Shown piece by piece: positions 6,309 to 12,434 of a stretch of 20,507 nt of DNA; the stretch's first letter is position 1, and each line of letters starts with the position of its first letter. Source of the DNA: a virus. The position numbers and the translations under genes are program-made. The DNA lies in the IMG/VR virus record IMGVR_UViG_3300034998_000069, positions 1 through 20,507 of that record. One strand, given 5' to 3'. The notes beneath the pieces were generated by a model. The model was given only the letters and a program-made list of their open reading frames with translations. It ran no database searches and was not told the DNA's origin.

Positions 6309-6472
6309 AAATTCCAGACCGATACAAAAGGATAGCAGAAAACTGCGACACCGACGAAGAGGTGTTCATTGCCTTTAAAACTTTTAGCCGACGTATACGC
6401 AAACGACTGTGCTACGATCACAGCCGAGTAGCCGCTTGGTATTATATAAACTACAAAAGAAAGCAACTATGA
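6305..6472 (+). CDS. Small basic protein of 55 aa, unknown
   Basis: Complete frame beginning MKIPDRYKRIAENC and ending INYKRKQL. It is strongly basic in the second half (KTFSRRIRKRLCYDHSRVAAWYYINYKRKQL), suggesting nucleic-acid contact. The start lies in an ATGA overlap with the 13-codon mini-ORF, and the stop is interlocked with the SSB start (ATGATG at 6469-6474). Close coupling on both sides supports real translation. Codon use resembles the neighbouring genes. No family recognised. Confidence 0.6.
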   Translation: MKIPDRYKRIAENCDTDEEVFIAFKTFSRRIRKRLCYDHSRVAAWYYINYKRKQL

Positions 6473-6858
6473 TGAATTTAACGGTATTAGGCCGAATAGG
6501 TAAAGACGCAGAGGTGCGCGATGTAAACGGACAAAAAGCAATAGGCTTCTCCTTAGCACACTCTTCGACTTATAAAGATAAGAACGGAGTAAAGCACGAA
6601 AAAACAACCTGGATAGATTGCACCATTTGGAGAAAGGAATCTACCCTAGCACAGTACATCCGCAAAGGAGGCTTGTTAGTGGTAAGTGGAATGCCAACGG
6701 CAAGAGCTTACAAGAATAAAGATGGCGTTGCTGTAGGTGTTTTAAATCTTAAGGTAGACAATCTAACATTTGTGCCAACGGGTAAAGCAAAGGAGACAGA
6801 CGCAACTCCAGCAGCACCTTCACAAGAGTTTCACTCTGCTAACGATTTACCATTTTAA
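6469..6858 (+). CDS. ssb: Single-stranded DNA-binding protein
   Basis: 129 aa from ATG 6469 (or 128 from the adjacent ATG 6472); a longer in-frame extension exists upstream but the family begins at this MNLTVLGRIGKDAEVR. The OB fold is recognisable: LGRIGKDAEVRDVNGQKAI, the TTWIDCTIWRKE strand, YIRKGGLLVVSGMPTARAYKNKDG and LKVDNLTF. A short flexible linker leads to the acidic tip ANDLPF, which in bacterial SSBs recruits replication and repair proteins. It coats single-stranded phage DNA during replication and recombination. The start interlocks with the stop of the 55-aa gene, suggesting translational coupling. Confidence 0.95.
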   Translation: MMNLTVLGRIGKDAEVRDVNGQKAIGFSLAHSSTYKDKNGVKHEKTTWIDCTIWRKESTLAQYIRKGGLLVVSGMPTARAYKNKDGVAVGVLNLKVDNLTFVPTGKAKETDATPAAPSQEFHSANDLPF

Positions 6859-6874
6859 TTAAATAATCATACCA

Positions 6875-7150
6875 ATGACGCAACGATTAAACCGAGACAC
6901 TTCCGTAGAAGCTTACCGCGAACTTCTGGAAAGCGGGCAAATGAGCCGCAAAGAGAAAATGATTTATCAGGCAATTGTAGATATGGGCGGGAAAGCCACT
7001 AACACAAACATCGCTACGTATTTACGATTGCCTATAAATCAGGTTACAGGCCGCGTGAGAGCACTTTATTTAAAAGGCTTGATTACCGAGAATCAAAGAG
7101 TTAATAATCCGCATACAGGCAGAGCTAATTGGCAATGGAAACTGGTGTAA
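6875..7150 (+). CDS. Winged-helix DNA-binding protein
   Basis: 91 aa. Residues about 24-75 form a winged helix-turn-helix (SRKEKMIYQAIVDMGGKATNTNIATYLRLPINQVTGRVRALYLKGLI). The recognition helix is PINQVTGRVRAL and the wing region runs to the HTGRANWQWKLV end. Similar small wHTH proteins commonly precede the replication initiator in Bacteroidetes phages, so a replication or early-regulation role is likely. Start ATG 6875 sits in the ACCAATG context also seen at 6267 and 10700. The last 16 bases overlap the replication gene. Confidence 0.75.
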   Translation: MTQRLNRDTSVEAYRELLESGQMSRKEKMIYQAIVDMGGKATNTNIATYLRLPINQVTGRVRALYLKGLITENQRVNNPHTGRANWQWKLV

Positions 7151-7956
7151 CAAACTACAGCTTTAGAGTTTCGCACGCTCAAAAGTATGGTTTAGAAGAG
7201 GCGGTTATCATTTACCACTTTCAATTCTGGATAGAAAAGAATGCGGCAAATAAGATAAATGTACGCGAAGGTAATGTCTGGACTTATAACTCTGCCAGAG
7301 CCTTTTCAGAGATCTTTCCTTTTTGGAATAAGCATAAGGTTCGTAGGGTATTAGATAGCTTGATAAAGCAGAAGGTAGTGGTGAAAGGTAATTATAATAA
7401 AGCGGGCTACGATCGCACTTCATGGTTCGCATTTGTAGAGCCAGCCTCATTTTGCAGAATTGCCAAATGCATGTTGCAGAATTGCCAAATGCATGTTGCA
7501 GAATTGCCAAATGCATTTGACGAATCTGCAACACCTATACCAGATACATTACCATATAGTAATAAGCATATAGTAAACAAAGATAAAAAGGCTGTCCCGC
7601 TAAAAGCGGAACCCTCAACAGAAGGGATTTTACATCAGCATTTAATGGAGTTATATGCCGACTATGTAGAAAAAAGAACTGGTGTAAAAGCAAAAATCAC
7701 TGCGGCGGATGCTAAGTCTTTAAAAAACATAAGGCAGTATCTGTTAAAACAATGTGAGGACGATCCGGAAAAGGTAAAGCTCAGTTGGAAAGTTATCCTG
7801 GACAACCTCCACCTCTGCGAAAAGTTTTACCAAACCAACTTTCAGCTTACCGCACTTAATAAAAACTTAGTACAAATTATAGATCAGATAAGAAATGGAA
7901 CTAGCCAGAACAAACAACAGCACCGAGCTAACGCCCTCAACGAATTCAACATGTAA
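7135..7956 (+). CDS. Phage replication initiator/replisome organiser with internal iterons
   Basis: 273 aa from ATG 7135; a TTG two codons earlier is less likely. Residues 1-105 are a winged-helix replication-protein N-terminus (SFRVSHAQKYGLEEAVIIYHFQFWI, WTYNSARAFSEIFPFW, VRRVLDSLIKQKVV). Residues about 106-128 are encoded by three 22-bp DNA repeats. The C-terminal domain (about 163-255, ending FQLTALNKNLVQIIDQIRNG) resembles the DnaD/O-like tail that loads helicase. Initiators of this type bind repeats within their own gene, as lambda O does. It overlaps the wHTH gene upstream by 16 bases and the next gene by 62 bases. Helicase loading is inferred from the family; no helicase gene is visible in the window. 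Confidence 0.8.
   Translation: METGVTNYSFRVSHAQKYGLEEAVIIYHFQFWIEKNAANKINVREGNVWTYNSARAFSEIFPFWNKHKVRRVLDSLIKQKVVVKGNYNKAGYDRTSWFAFVEPASFCRIAKCMLQNCQMHVAELPNAFDESATPIPDTLPYSNKHIVNKDKKAVPLKAEPSTEGILHQHLMELYADYVEKRTGVKAKITAADAKSLKNIRQYLLKQCEDDPEKVKLSWKVILDNLHLCEKFYQTNFQLTALNKNLVQIIDQIRNGTSQNKQQHRANALNEFNM
7452..7517 (+). repeat. Three tandem 22-bp repeats, candidate replication origin (iterons)
   Basis: The unit runs TTGCAGAATTGC ... AAATGCATG, at 7452-7473, 7474-7495 and 7496-7517. Copies 1 and 2 are identical; copy 3 differs only in its last base. Each contains the palindrome ATGCAT. The period of 22 is not a multiple of three, so the same DNA is read in three different frames (CRIAKCM, LQNCQMHV, AELPNAF). 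Selection is therefore on the DNA, not on the peptide. An AT-rich stretch follows (about 7530-7590). This fits iterons plus unwinding element as in lambda gene O. Confidence 0.75.
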
Positions 7957-8686
7957 GATAAGCCAATTGGATGCGCTGCCAGGTTTAGGCTGCTTACCAA
8001 AATCGACGCTTACAGTGCTTGTAAAAACAATGTTGTTACTCTTAGGGGTAAAACCAGAGAACTATCCTAACGGCTCAGAAAAAGCAGTACTAGGCGAATA
8101 CATAAACGGTTCTTTAAAAAACTACTCGCCACTCGAAATTAGAAAAGCCTTTGAATTGGCTATTCAGGGGAAGTTAAAAGTAGAGGTCTATCAAAAGCTC
8201 GATTGCATTTTAGTTGGTAAAGTGATGAGTGCTTATGAAAAGTACAAGCAAATAGAAATTAAGAGAGAGCAAACCCAAGACGCATCCCGCAAAAGAGAGG
8301 AGCGCGAAAACAGAATTGTAAGTCCAAACGAAAAGGCGCAAATCGAAAGGGACTTTATAGAATCGTCTGTATTGCCGAGCTATAAGAACTACAAAGCAGC
8401 AGCCGATTGGAATGTGGAACAAGTACACTGTCATATTTACGATTTACTAGATCGTAGAGGTTTAGTTGAGTTAACTAACGACGTTAAGTATGGATTAATG
8501 AAAGATGCGGAATCAATACTACGCCAACGCATCGCCGAAAAGAGAGCTACTAATGGCCGTGCTTTTCAGTTACTCACCTCTGCTATGGATAACGATGTGC
8601 GAAACATAGCCAAGAGCCTTGCCTTACGACAGGTATATTTTGAATTACAACTCAGCGAAACCAACCTAATAGAAGTCTTAAAATGA
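7895..8686 (+). CDS. Replication-associated phage protein, unknown
   Basis: 263 aa, soluble, largely helical. The first 25 residues are low-complexity (NNSTELTPSTNST). Residues 28-120 are probably a compact helical domain (LLLGVKPENYPNGSEKAVLGEYI, YSPLEIRKAFELAIQGKL), followed by a long charged helix (about 118-155, KREQTQDASRKREERENR). I recognise the type as one that often follows the initiator in Bacteroidetes phages, without known function; loader or primosome-like roles are possible. The ATG at 7895 overlaps the initiator by 62 bases. The next in-frame Met (KTMLLLLG, about residue 46) would delete conserved-looking sequence, so the early start is preferred. It is coupled to the nuclease gene by ATGA. 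Confidence 0.7.
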   Translation: MELARTNNSTELTPSTNSTCKISQLDALPGLGCLPKSTLTVLVKTMLLLLGVKPENYPNGSEKAVLGEYINGSLKNYSPLEIRKAFELAIQGKLKVEVYQKLDCILVGKVMSAYEKYKQIEIKREQTQDASRKREERENRIVSPNEKAQIERDFIESSVLPSYKNYKAAADWNVEQVHCHIYDLLDRRGLVELTNDVKYGLMKDAESILRQRIAEKRATNGRAFQLLTSAMDNDVRNIAKSLALRQVYFELQLSETNLIEVLK

Positions 8687-9096
8687 GTAGCGAAAAACAA
8701 TTGCATAGAGATGTGTGTATCTATCTAAAGAAGCAATATCCAGGCATTCGATTTAAAAGCGATATGAGTGGCGAATGGATTGGAGGAGGTAAAAAGAACT
8801 TCGGACAAACATCGCGTATAGCAAGTCAAAGAAGCCATAAAGGATTCCCAGACATTCAGATTTACGAGCGTAGAGGTCCATTTTGTTCGCTGGCCATAGA
8901 GTTGAAAGCCGAAGGAAGTAGCCCTTTTAAAAAAGATGAAACCTATAAAAAGGAATATGCCGAAGGGGGTAAGCGTCACGATCAGGTATTATGGGTGGGG
9001 CATTTAAGAGCATTGGGTTGGTACGGCGATTTTGCTGTTGGCTTTGATGAAGCTAAAGTTTTAATAGATAATTATTTAAAATTAAAAGATGCCTAA
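8683..9096 (+). CDS. VRR-NUC-type nuclease (PD-(D/E)XK fold)
   Basis: 137 aa. The restriction-endonuclease-like core is visible: GFPDIQIYERRG with Asp57, then LAIELKAEGSSPFKKDE with Glu73 and Lys75, forming PD...ExK. The HDQVLWVGHLRALGWYGDFAVGFDEA segment (99-124) is the Q-x-x-W...L...G-x-x-A-x-V-G-x-D-E-A end typical of VRR-NUC proteins. These act on branched or flapped DNA, as Holliday-junction resolvases or structure-specific nucleases, and would process replication or recombination intermediates before packaging. Length is normal for stand-alone phage members. The start overlaps the previous stop (ATGA). Confidence 0.85.
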   Translation: MSSEKQLHRDVCIYLKKQYPGIRFKSDMSGEWIGGGKKNFGQTSRIASQRSHKGFPDIQIYERRGPFCSLAIELKAEGSSPFKKDETYKKEYAEGGKRHDQVLWVGHLRALGWYGDFAVGFDEAKVLIDNYLKLKDA

Positions 9097-9376
9097 GAAA
9101 CTAGACAAACAAACGGCGGGCGATGTGGTATTGCTACTCGCCACCTTTAGATGCTTCGAGGAGCAGTTGTATAACCTAAAAGGAAAGCACGCTCAAATTG
9201 TAAAGCAGTATTTCAACCAAATGATGAATACGGTTCGCCAATACGAAAGCTTTGTAACCAAACAATTAGATCTGGTAGATAAAGAAAAACAAGACCAGGT
9301 GCACGATACGCTTATGGAAGTGATTTACTCAATTCAAAACTTAATAGATAAAGAACATGGAACAGGACGAAATTAA
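9089..9376 (+). CDS. Small helical protein, unknown
   Basis: 95 aa, predicted to be almost entirely alpha-helical with regular heptads (VVLLLATFRCFEEQLYNLKG, QYFNQMMNTVRQYESFVTKQLDLVDKEK, DTLMEVIYSIQNLIDKE), so probably a coiled-coil or helical-bundle protein. It has no membrane segment. It overlaps the nuclease gene by eight bases upstream and a small membrane-protein gene by 20 bases downstream, so it is firmly in the early operon. No family recognised. Confidence 0.65.
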   Translation: MPKKLDKQTAGDVVLLLATFRCFEEQLYNLKGKHAQIVKQYFNQMMNTVRQYESFVTKQLDLVDKEKQDQVHDTLMEVIYSIQNLIDKEHGTGRN

Positions 9377-9533
9377 AATGCTCATGGCTTTTATACTCTT
9401 TTTATTTGGCTTTTTCGGCTGTATGATTTGGGCTTATGGTAGAGGTCAGCAACAAGGTCATACGCAAGGATTTGAAGAGGGTTATAAAACTGGGGAGTAT
9501 CAAGCCCGAAGTAGAAATGAAAAACCACACTAA
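9357..9533 (+). CDS. 58-aa single-pass membrane protein
   Basis: Complete frame beginning MEQDEIKMLMAFILF. Residues about 8-29 (MLMAFILFLFGFFGCMIWAYG) form one transmembrane helix, followed by a glycine/glutamine-rich cytoplasmic tail (GRGQQQGHTQGFEEGY). It overlaps the upstream gene by 20 bases and the HNH gene by 17, the dense packing seen across this operon. It may be a small host-takeover or exclusion protein; the sequence itself shows only a membrane anchor with a polar tail. Confidence 0.6.
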   Translation: MEQDEIKMLMAFILFLFGFFGCMIWAYGRGQQQGHTQGFEEGYKTGEYQARSRNEKPH

Positions 9534-9816
9534 AGTATACCTCCAATTCTTCGACCTCTGCGGACAGGAGTTTATCCAATGCGAATGCTGTAATGAGCGC
9601 GCTGTAGATATTCACCATATCGAAGCCAGAGGAATGGGAGGAAGCCAGGAGAAAGACCGTATAGAAAACCTGATGGCATTGTGTAGAGCTTGCCATATAG
9701 CTTACGGCGATATAGAATTGTTAAAACCAATGTTAACCAAAATTCATCGCTACATTCTTAAAAATAGAATGGGTGGATCTGATAAAGGAGAATATAACAA
9801 TGAAAAAGAACTTTAA
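9517..9816 (+). CDS. HNH endonuclease-fold protein (recombination/NinG-like position)
   Basis: 99 aa from ATG 9517 (MKNHTKVYLQFFDLCG); the frame is open further upstream, but that part would run through the membrane-protein gene. A zinc-bound HNH core is visible: Cys22/Cys25 (CECC), the His33-His34 pair (DIHHIEARGMGG), Asn51 (ENLMALC) and Cys56/Cys59-His60 (CRACH). It is expected to nick or cut DNA with a metal ion. Its place between replication genes and an exonuclease suggests work on replication/recombination intermediates, as with NinG/Rap-type proteins of lambdoid phages, rather than packaging. It overlaps the exonuclease gene by 17 bases. Confidence 0.78.
   Translation: MKNHTKVYLQFFDLCGQEFIQCECCNERAVDIHHIEARGMGGSQEKDRIENLMALCRACHIAYGDIELLKPMLTKIHRYILKNRMGGSDKGEYNNEKEL
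9784..9790 (+). promoter_or_regulatory. Shine-Dalgarno-like site deciding the exonuclease start
   Basis: AAAGGAG nine bases before ATG 9800, a strong Shine-Dalgarno match that is rare in this window. It supports ATG 9800 over the in-frame GTG at 9773. Confidence 0.5.
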
Positions 9817-10348
9817 AAATCTAATGATAGACATCGAAACCATGTCTACCACCAACAACGCAGCCATTGTGAGTCTTGCGGCGGTGCAATTCGATTTAAA
9901 TACGGGCGAAACTGGGCAAGAGCTGTACTGTAATGTAAGTTTAGATAGTTGCCTTAGGGCTGGCTTGCAAGTAGATGCCGATACCATAGAATGGTGGATG
10001 AATAAAAGCGACCAGGCGCGTAAGATTCTCTTTAATAAAACGATGAATATTACCTCTGCATTAAATGCCTTAAGCGCTCTGGTAATTCGTACCAATGGCG
10101 ACGATACCATAGTATGGGGAAACTCGGCACGTTTCGATTTAGGCATCTTAGAAAATGCATACCACAAGTGCAATGCTGTTAAATACTGGAGCTTTTATAA
10201 CGAAAGATGCGTGCGCACTTTAGCGGCTTTAAATCCAAGCATTAAAAAGAATACAGCCTTTATAGGCGAAGCGCATAACGCCTTAGACGATTGCAAGCAC
10301 CAAATAAACTACTGCAACGAAACTTATAAAAGTCTTAAGGTATGTTAG
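9800..10348 (+). CDS. DEDDh 3'-5' exonuclease (exonuclease VIII C-terminal/Rv2179c-like)
   Basis: 182 aa from ATG 9800, chosen because of the AAAGGAG nine bases upstream. The DEDDh active site is complete: Asp11 and Glu13 (LMIDIETMST), Asp113 (WGNSARFDLGILENAY), His159 and Asp164 (EAHNALDDCKHQ). The NAAIVSLAAVQFDLNTGE and DTIEWWMNKSDQARK segments are typical of the 3'-5' exonuclease family found in phages and in Rv2179c-like exoribonucleases. It would trim 3' ends of DNA or RNA during phage replication or host RNA/DNA turnover. It overlaps the HNH gene upstream by 17 bases and the next gene by 7. Confidence 0.88.
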   Translation: MKKNFKNLMIDIETMSTTNNAAIVSLAAVQFDLNTGETGQELYCNVSLDSCLRAGLQVDADTIEWWMNKSDQARKILFNKTMNITSALNALSALVIRTNGDDTIVWGNSARFDLGILENAYHKCNAVKYWSFYNERCVRTLAALNPSIKKNTAFIGEAHNALDDCKHQINYCNETYKSLKVC

Positions 10349-10689
10349 TAGAAGGAAAGAAACCCGTGTTTATTCGTGGCGAGCACGATTACGATTATAC
10401 ACAAAACACCGAAAACCATATAGAAGTCTTTCGCTTATACCGAAGCACGGATAAAGCTTGGGCGTCGGAATGTAGAGGTGAGTTATTAATGGAGCTTCGA
10501 GATACAGGAAATGAACGCATTGTAGAAGGAAAGAGGGAGCTGCTATTTGATGAGGTGGCTCAATACAAAGAAAACCTATCGCTCAGCTTTAACTATTCGC
10601 AAATAGAAGAATTGGAAATACTGCTGAGAGTTGCACGCGGCAATAATCAGCTGAACGCATTTTCAATTGAAACAATAACAGAAATATAA
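10342..10689 (+). CDS. Phage protein of unknown function
   Basis: 115 aa, soluble, mixed alpha/beta, with no signal peptide or membrane segment. The first half is rich in polar and aromatic residues (GEHDYDYTQNTENHIEVFRLYRSTDKAW); the second half contains a helical, leucine-rich stretch (YSQIEELEILLRVARG). The start overlaps the exonuclease stop by seven bases, so it is probably translated with it. No family recognised. Confidence 0.62.
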   Translation: MLVEGKKPVFIRGEHDYDYTQNTENHIEVFRLYRSTDKAWASECRGELLMELRDTGNERIVEGKRELLFDEVAQYKENLSLSFNYSQIEELEILLRVARGNNQLNAFSIETITEI

Positions 10690-10699
10690 AACCACACCA

Positions 10700-11032
10700 A
10701 TGGCTAACACAAATCAAATCATCCTTTCTTCTATCGATTTAGAAGAATTGCAAAACAATCTAAGTAGAGGTTTAGAACAAAAGCTGGTAAACATCTTATC
10801 GAAGCTCAGTTTAAATACACAAGAGCATCACCCTACCGAGGATAAAGAAGTGTTTTTAAGTGTAAAACAAGTACAAGAGCTGCTTAACATTTCTACCTCT
10901 ACCGTAAAAGAGTGGACTAAAAAAGGAGTGCTTACCGCATACCGAATTCAAAAACGCATTTACTACAAACGCTCAGAGATAGACGCAGCTCTGGTAGAGG
11001 TAAAAGGTGCTAATGTTAATTATGAAGATTAA
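10700..11032 (+). CDS. Helix-turn-helix protein, excisionase/MerR-like (HTH_17)
   Basis: 110 aa. Residues 1-42 are a helical oligomerisation segment (IDLEELQNNLSRGLEQKLVN). Residues about 51-100 form the HTH_17 domain (FLSVKQVQELLNISTSTVKEWTKKGVLTAYRIQKRIYYKRSEIDAAL), with recognition helix STSTVKEWTKKG and a basic wing (RIQKRIYYKRSEI). Proteins of this layout are very common in Bacteroidetes phages and mobile elements and may be excisionases or early regulators. It lies far from the integrase and inside the early operon, which would let it be expressed on induction for excision. It has its own ACCAATG start context, 10 bases after the previous stop. Confidence 0.75.
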   Translation: MANTNQIILSSIDLEELQNNLSRGLEQKLVNILSKLSLNTQEHHPTEDKEVFLSVKQVQELLNISTSTVKEWTKKGVLTAYRIQKRIYYKRSEIDAALVEVKGANVNYED

Positions 11033-11037
11033 AAGAA

Positions 11038-11229
11038 ATGGCAAAATTTAAATGCACCCAATGCGCTAAGGAGTTAGAACTCCTAAAGCATAGCATGAAA
11101 GTGGTAGACGGCAATGTGGTAGCTCCCGAAGCAATGTGCTGCGATACCTATATGGAAAGCATTCGCGAGCATAAAGGCTTTGGCGGTGTAATTACGAAGC
11201 CCGGTGGTAAAGTAGGAGGTAAATTTTAA
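11038..11229 (+). CDS. Small zinc-ribbon-like protein
   Basis: 63 aa with an N-terminal CTQC pair (Cys6, Cys9) and a second pair at Cys34-Cys35 (EAMCCDTYME), which together could hold zinc. The C-terminus is glycine/lysine-rich (GFGGVITKPGGKVGGKF) and likely disordered or nucleic-acid-binding. It lies 5 bases after the HTH gene and 1 base before the next. Function unknown; small metal-ribbon proteins of this kind often act as adaptors or regulators in phage operons. Confidence 0.6.
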   Translation: MAKFKCTQCAKELELLKHSMKVVDGNVVAPEAMCCDTYMESIREHKGFGGVITKPGGKVGGKF

Positions 11230-11230
11230 G

Positions 11231-11851
11231 ATGCCTAAAGGACAATTTACACCACTAACAGCTTCGGATGAAGCTCAGATAAGAAAGGAGTATTTAACAA
11301 AGCCAATAAAGCGTATAGCTAAAGAGTTGGGAACTACCAATGGCGTAATAATGCGCCGCTTAAAAAAGTGGGGTTTAAGTATTCCGGTAGAGGTAAAGCA
11401 GCAAAGTATAAGGCAAAGCCAATTTGCTGTAGGTAGTACGCCATCCAACAAAGGCAAGAGTTTAAGCGATTATCTGTCGCCAGAGATCATTGAGAAAATG
11501 AAACGCACGCAATTTAAAAAAGGTGCAATTCCTAAAAACTCAAAACACGATGGTTATGAACGCAGTACCCGAGATGGGTATATAGAGATCCGTGTTTCGC
11601 CTGGTTGTTTTCGTTTAAAGCATAATGTAGAGTGGGAAATGGATCATGGTAACGTACCTAAAGGGTATTGCTTAAAGTGTATTAGTGGCGATAAAACAAA
11701 CACGCATCCGAGTAATTGGCGAAAGATTAGCCGAGCAGAAAATATGCTAATGAATTCTAGGGGGAGGTTTCCGAAAGAGATTATTCCTTCGATGGCTTTA
11801 GTAAGTCAAATTAACAAACGATTAAAAAATATACAACATGGCTCAAAATAA
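11231..11851 (+). CDS. HNH endonuclease (HNH_3 type) with N-terminal HTH
   Basis: 206 aa. Residues about 8-50 form a helix-turn-helix (LTASDEAQIRKEYLTKPIKRIAKELG, NGVIMRRLKKWGL). Residues about 110-180 match the phage HNH_3 domain: DGYIEIRVSPGCFRLKHNVEWEMDHGNVPKGY, then GDKTNTHPSNWRKISRAENMLMN. The segment before GDKTN reads CLKCIS rather than the more usual hydrophobic VIFLDG-like stretch, a mild divergence. The N-terminal HTH suggests target recognition. This type is often a free-standing homing endonuclease, but its place within the operon and the 14-base overlap with the next gene would also fit a resident phage nuclease. Confidence 0.75.
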   Translation: MPKGQFTPLTASDEAQIRKEYLTKPIKRIAKELGTTNGVIMRRLKKWGLSIPVEVKQQSIRQSQFAVGSTPSNKGKSLSDYLSPEIIEKMKRTQFKKGAIPKNSKHDGYERSTRDGYIEIRVSPGCFRLKHNVEWEMDHGNVPKGYCLKCISGDKTNTHPSNWRKISRAENMLMNSRGRFPKEIIPSMALVSQINKRLKNIQHGSK

Positions 11852-12083
11852 ATTATCAGATCTAAACAATCACCTCTTCGCACAATTAGAACGCTTAGGA
11901 GACGAAGACTTAACTCCCGATCAGCTAAAAGTAGAGGTAGAGCGATCAAAGTCTATTAACATTATAGCGCGTAACATCATAGACAATGCGAAAACCTCTT
12001 TAGAAGGTGTGCGTATTGCTTATGAGTACAGTCCACGCGATACTATGCCCGAGCAGTTTTTACCGAAGCAGTTAAATACCTAA
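11838..12083 (+). CDS. Small helical phage protein
   Basis: 81 aa, almost entirely helical (LSDLNNHLFAQLERLGDEDLTPDQLKVEVERSKSINIIARNII). This pattern recurs in many tailed-phage early or head-proximal operons without known function. The 14-base overlap with the HNH_3 gene suggests coupled translation. It is the last of the tightly packed early genes; after its stop the spacing widens and cassette-like sequences begin. Confidence 0.65.
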   Translation: MAQNKLSDLNNHLFAQLERLGDEDLTPDQLKVEVERSKSINIIARNIIDNAKTSLEGVRIAYEYSPRDTMPEQFLPKQLNT

Positions 12084-12109
12084 GCTTATGGCATACTACA
12101 AGTCGCTAA

Positions 12110-12123
12110 CGGGAATATTCCCG
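12110..12123. repeat. 14-bp perfect palindrome
   Basis: CGGGAATATTCCCG, a perfect palindrome directly preceded by a GCTAAC-type motif (12105-12110). It lies in the 65-base gap before the DUF7220-like gene. It could be an operator, a small hairpin, or the boundary of a cassette. A 14-codon frame (12088-12132) also crosses it. Confidence 0.45.
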
Positions 12124-12148
12124 ATAGATTAACTAAAACAAGAGTAAG

Positions 12149-12364
12149 ATGCAGACAAAGAAACAATCATTGTTAGAATCGCTGTTTAATTTATCAATAG
12201 GTTACATCATTTCCCTAATATCCCTATTCATTATTTTCCCAATCCTGGGAATTGAGAGTAGTGTAGGAAAGAACTTAACTATAACATTATACTTTACTGT
12301 TATTAGTTTATTTAGAAGCTACATCATTCGTAGATACTTCAATAAAAAGCAGCAGAATGCATGA
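12149..12364 (+). CDS. Small two-helix membrane protein, DUF7220-like
   Basis: 71 aa with two membrane helices (about 15-33 and 43-57) and a basic end (FRSYIIRRYFNKKQQ). The pattern SLLESLFNLSIGYIISL ... FPILGIESSVGKNLTITLYFTVISLFRSYIIRRYFN is recognisable as the small phage membrane family DUF7220 (ExxxNxxxGYxxx, FPxxG, GxNLxIxxxFTxxSxxRSYxxRRxFN). This family is scattered in many unrelated phages and has no assigned function. Loose spacing and flanking inverted repeats suggest it entered as an accessory gene. A membrane-acting exclusion or host-modifying role is only a guess. Confidence 0.75.
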   Translation: MQTKKQSLLESLFNLSIGYIISLISLFIIFPILGIESSVGKNLTITLYFTVISLFRSYIIRRYFNKKQQNA

Positions 12365-12365
12365 C

Positions 12366-12416
12366 AACGTTTAGTATATGAGCCGTTTTTTCTATGGCTT
12401 ATATACATTGTTAGAA
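12366..12416. repeat. Imperfect inverted repeat, attC-like, upstream of methyltransferase
   Basis: GTATATGAGCC (12374-12384) and GGCTTATATAC are complementary except for one G-T pair, around an 11-base loop. The outer parts, ACAACG on the left and ATTGTTAG on the right, are partly complementary with a few unpaired bases between. This two-block design with extrahelical bases resembles integron attC sites, although the end triplets do not match the GTTRRRY rule exactly. A factor-independent terminator is less likely because no T-run follows. Confidence 0.4.
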
Positions 12417-12434
12417 ACTTTAAACACGGATTAA

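Noticed and set aside
7452-7517. CRISPR-like array
   Set aside because: The repeats are directly tandem with no spacers and lie in a coding gene; iterons explain them better.
9733-10173. Long minus-strand frame opposite the exonuclease
   Set aside because: The exonuclease carries a full DEDDh site on the other strand; the reverse frame has no recognisable motif.
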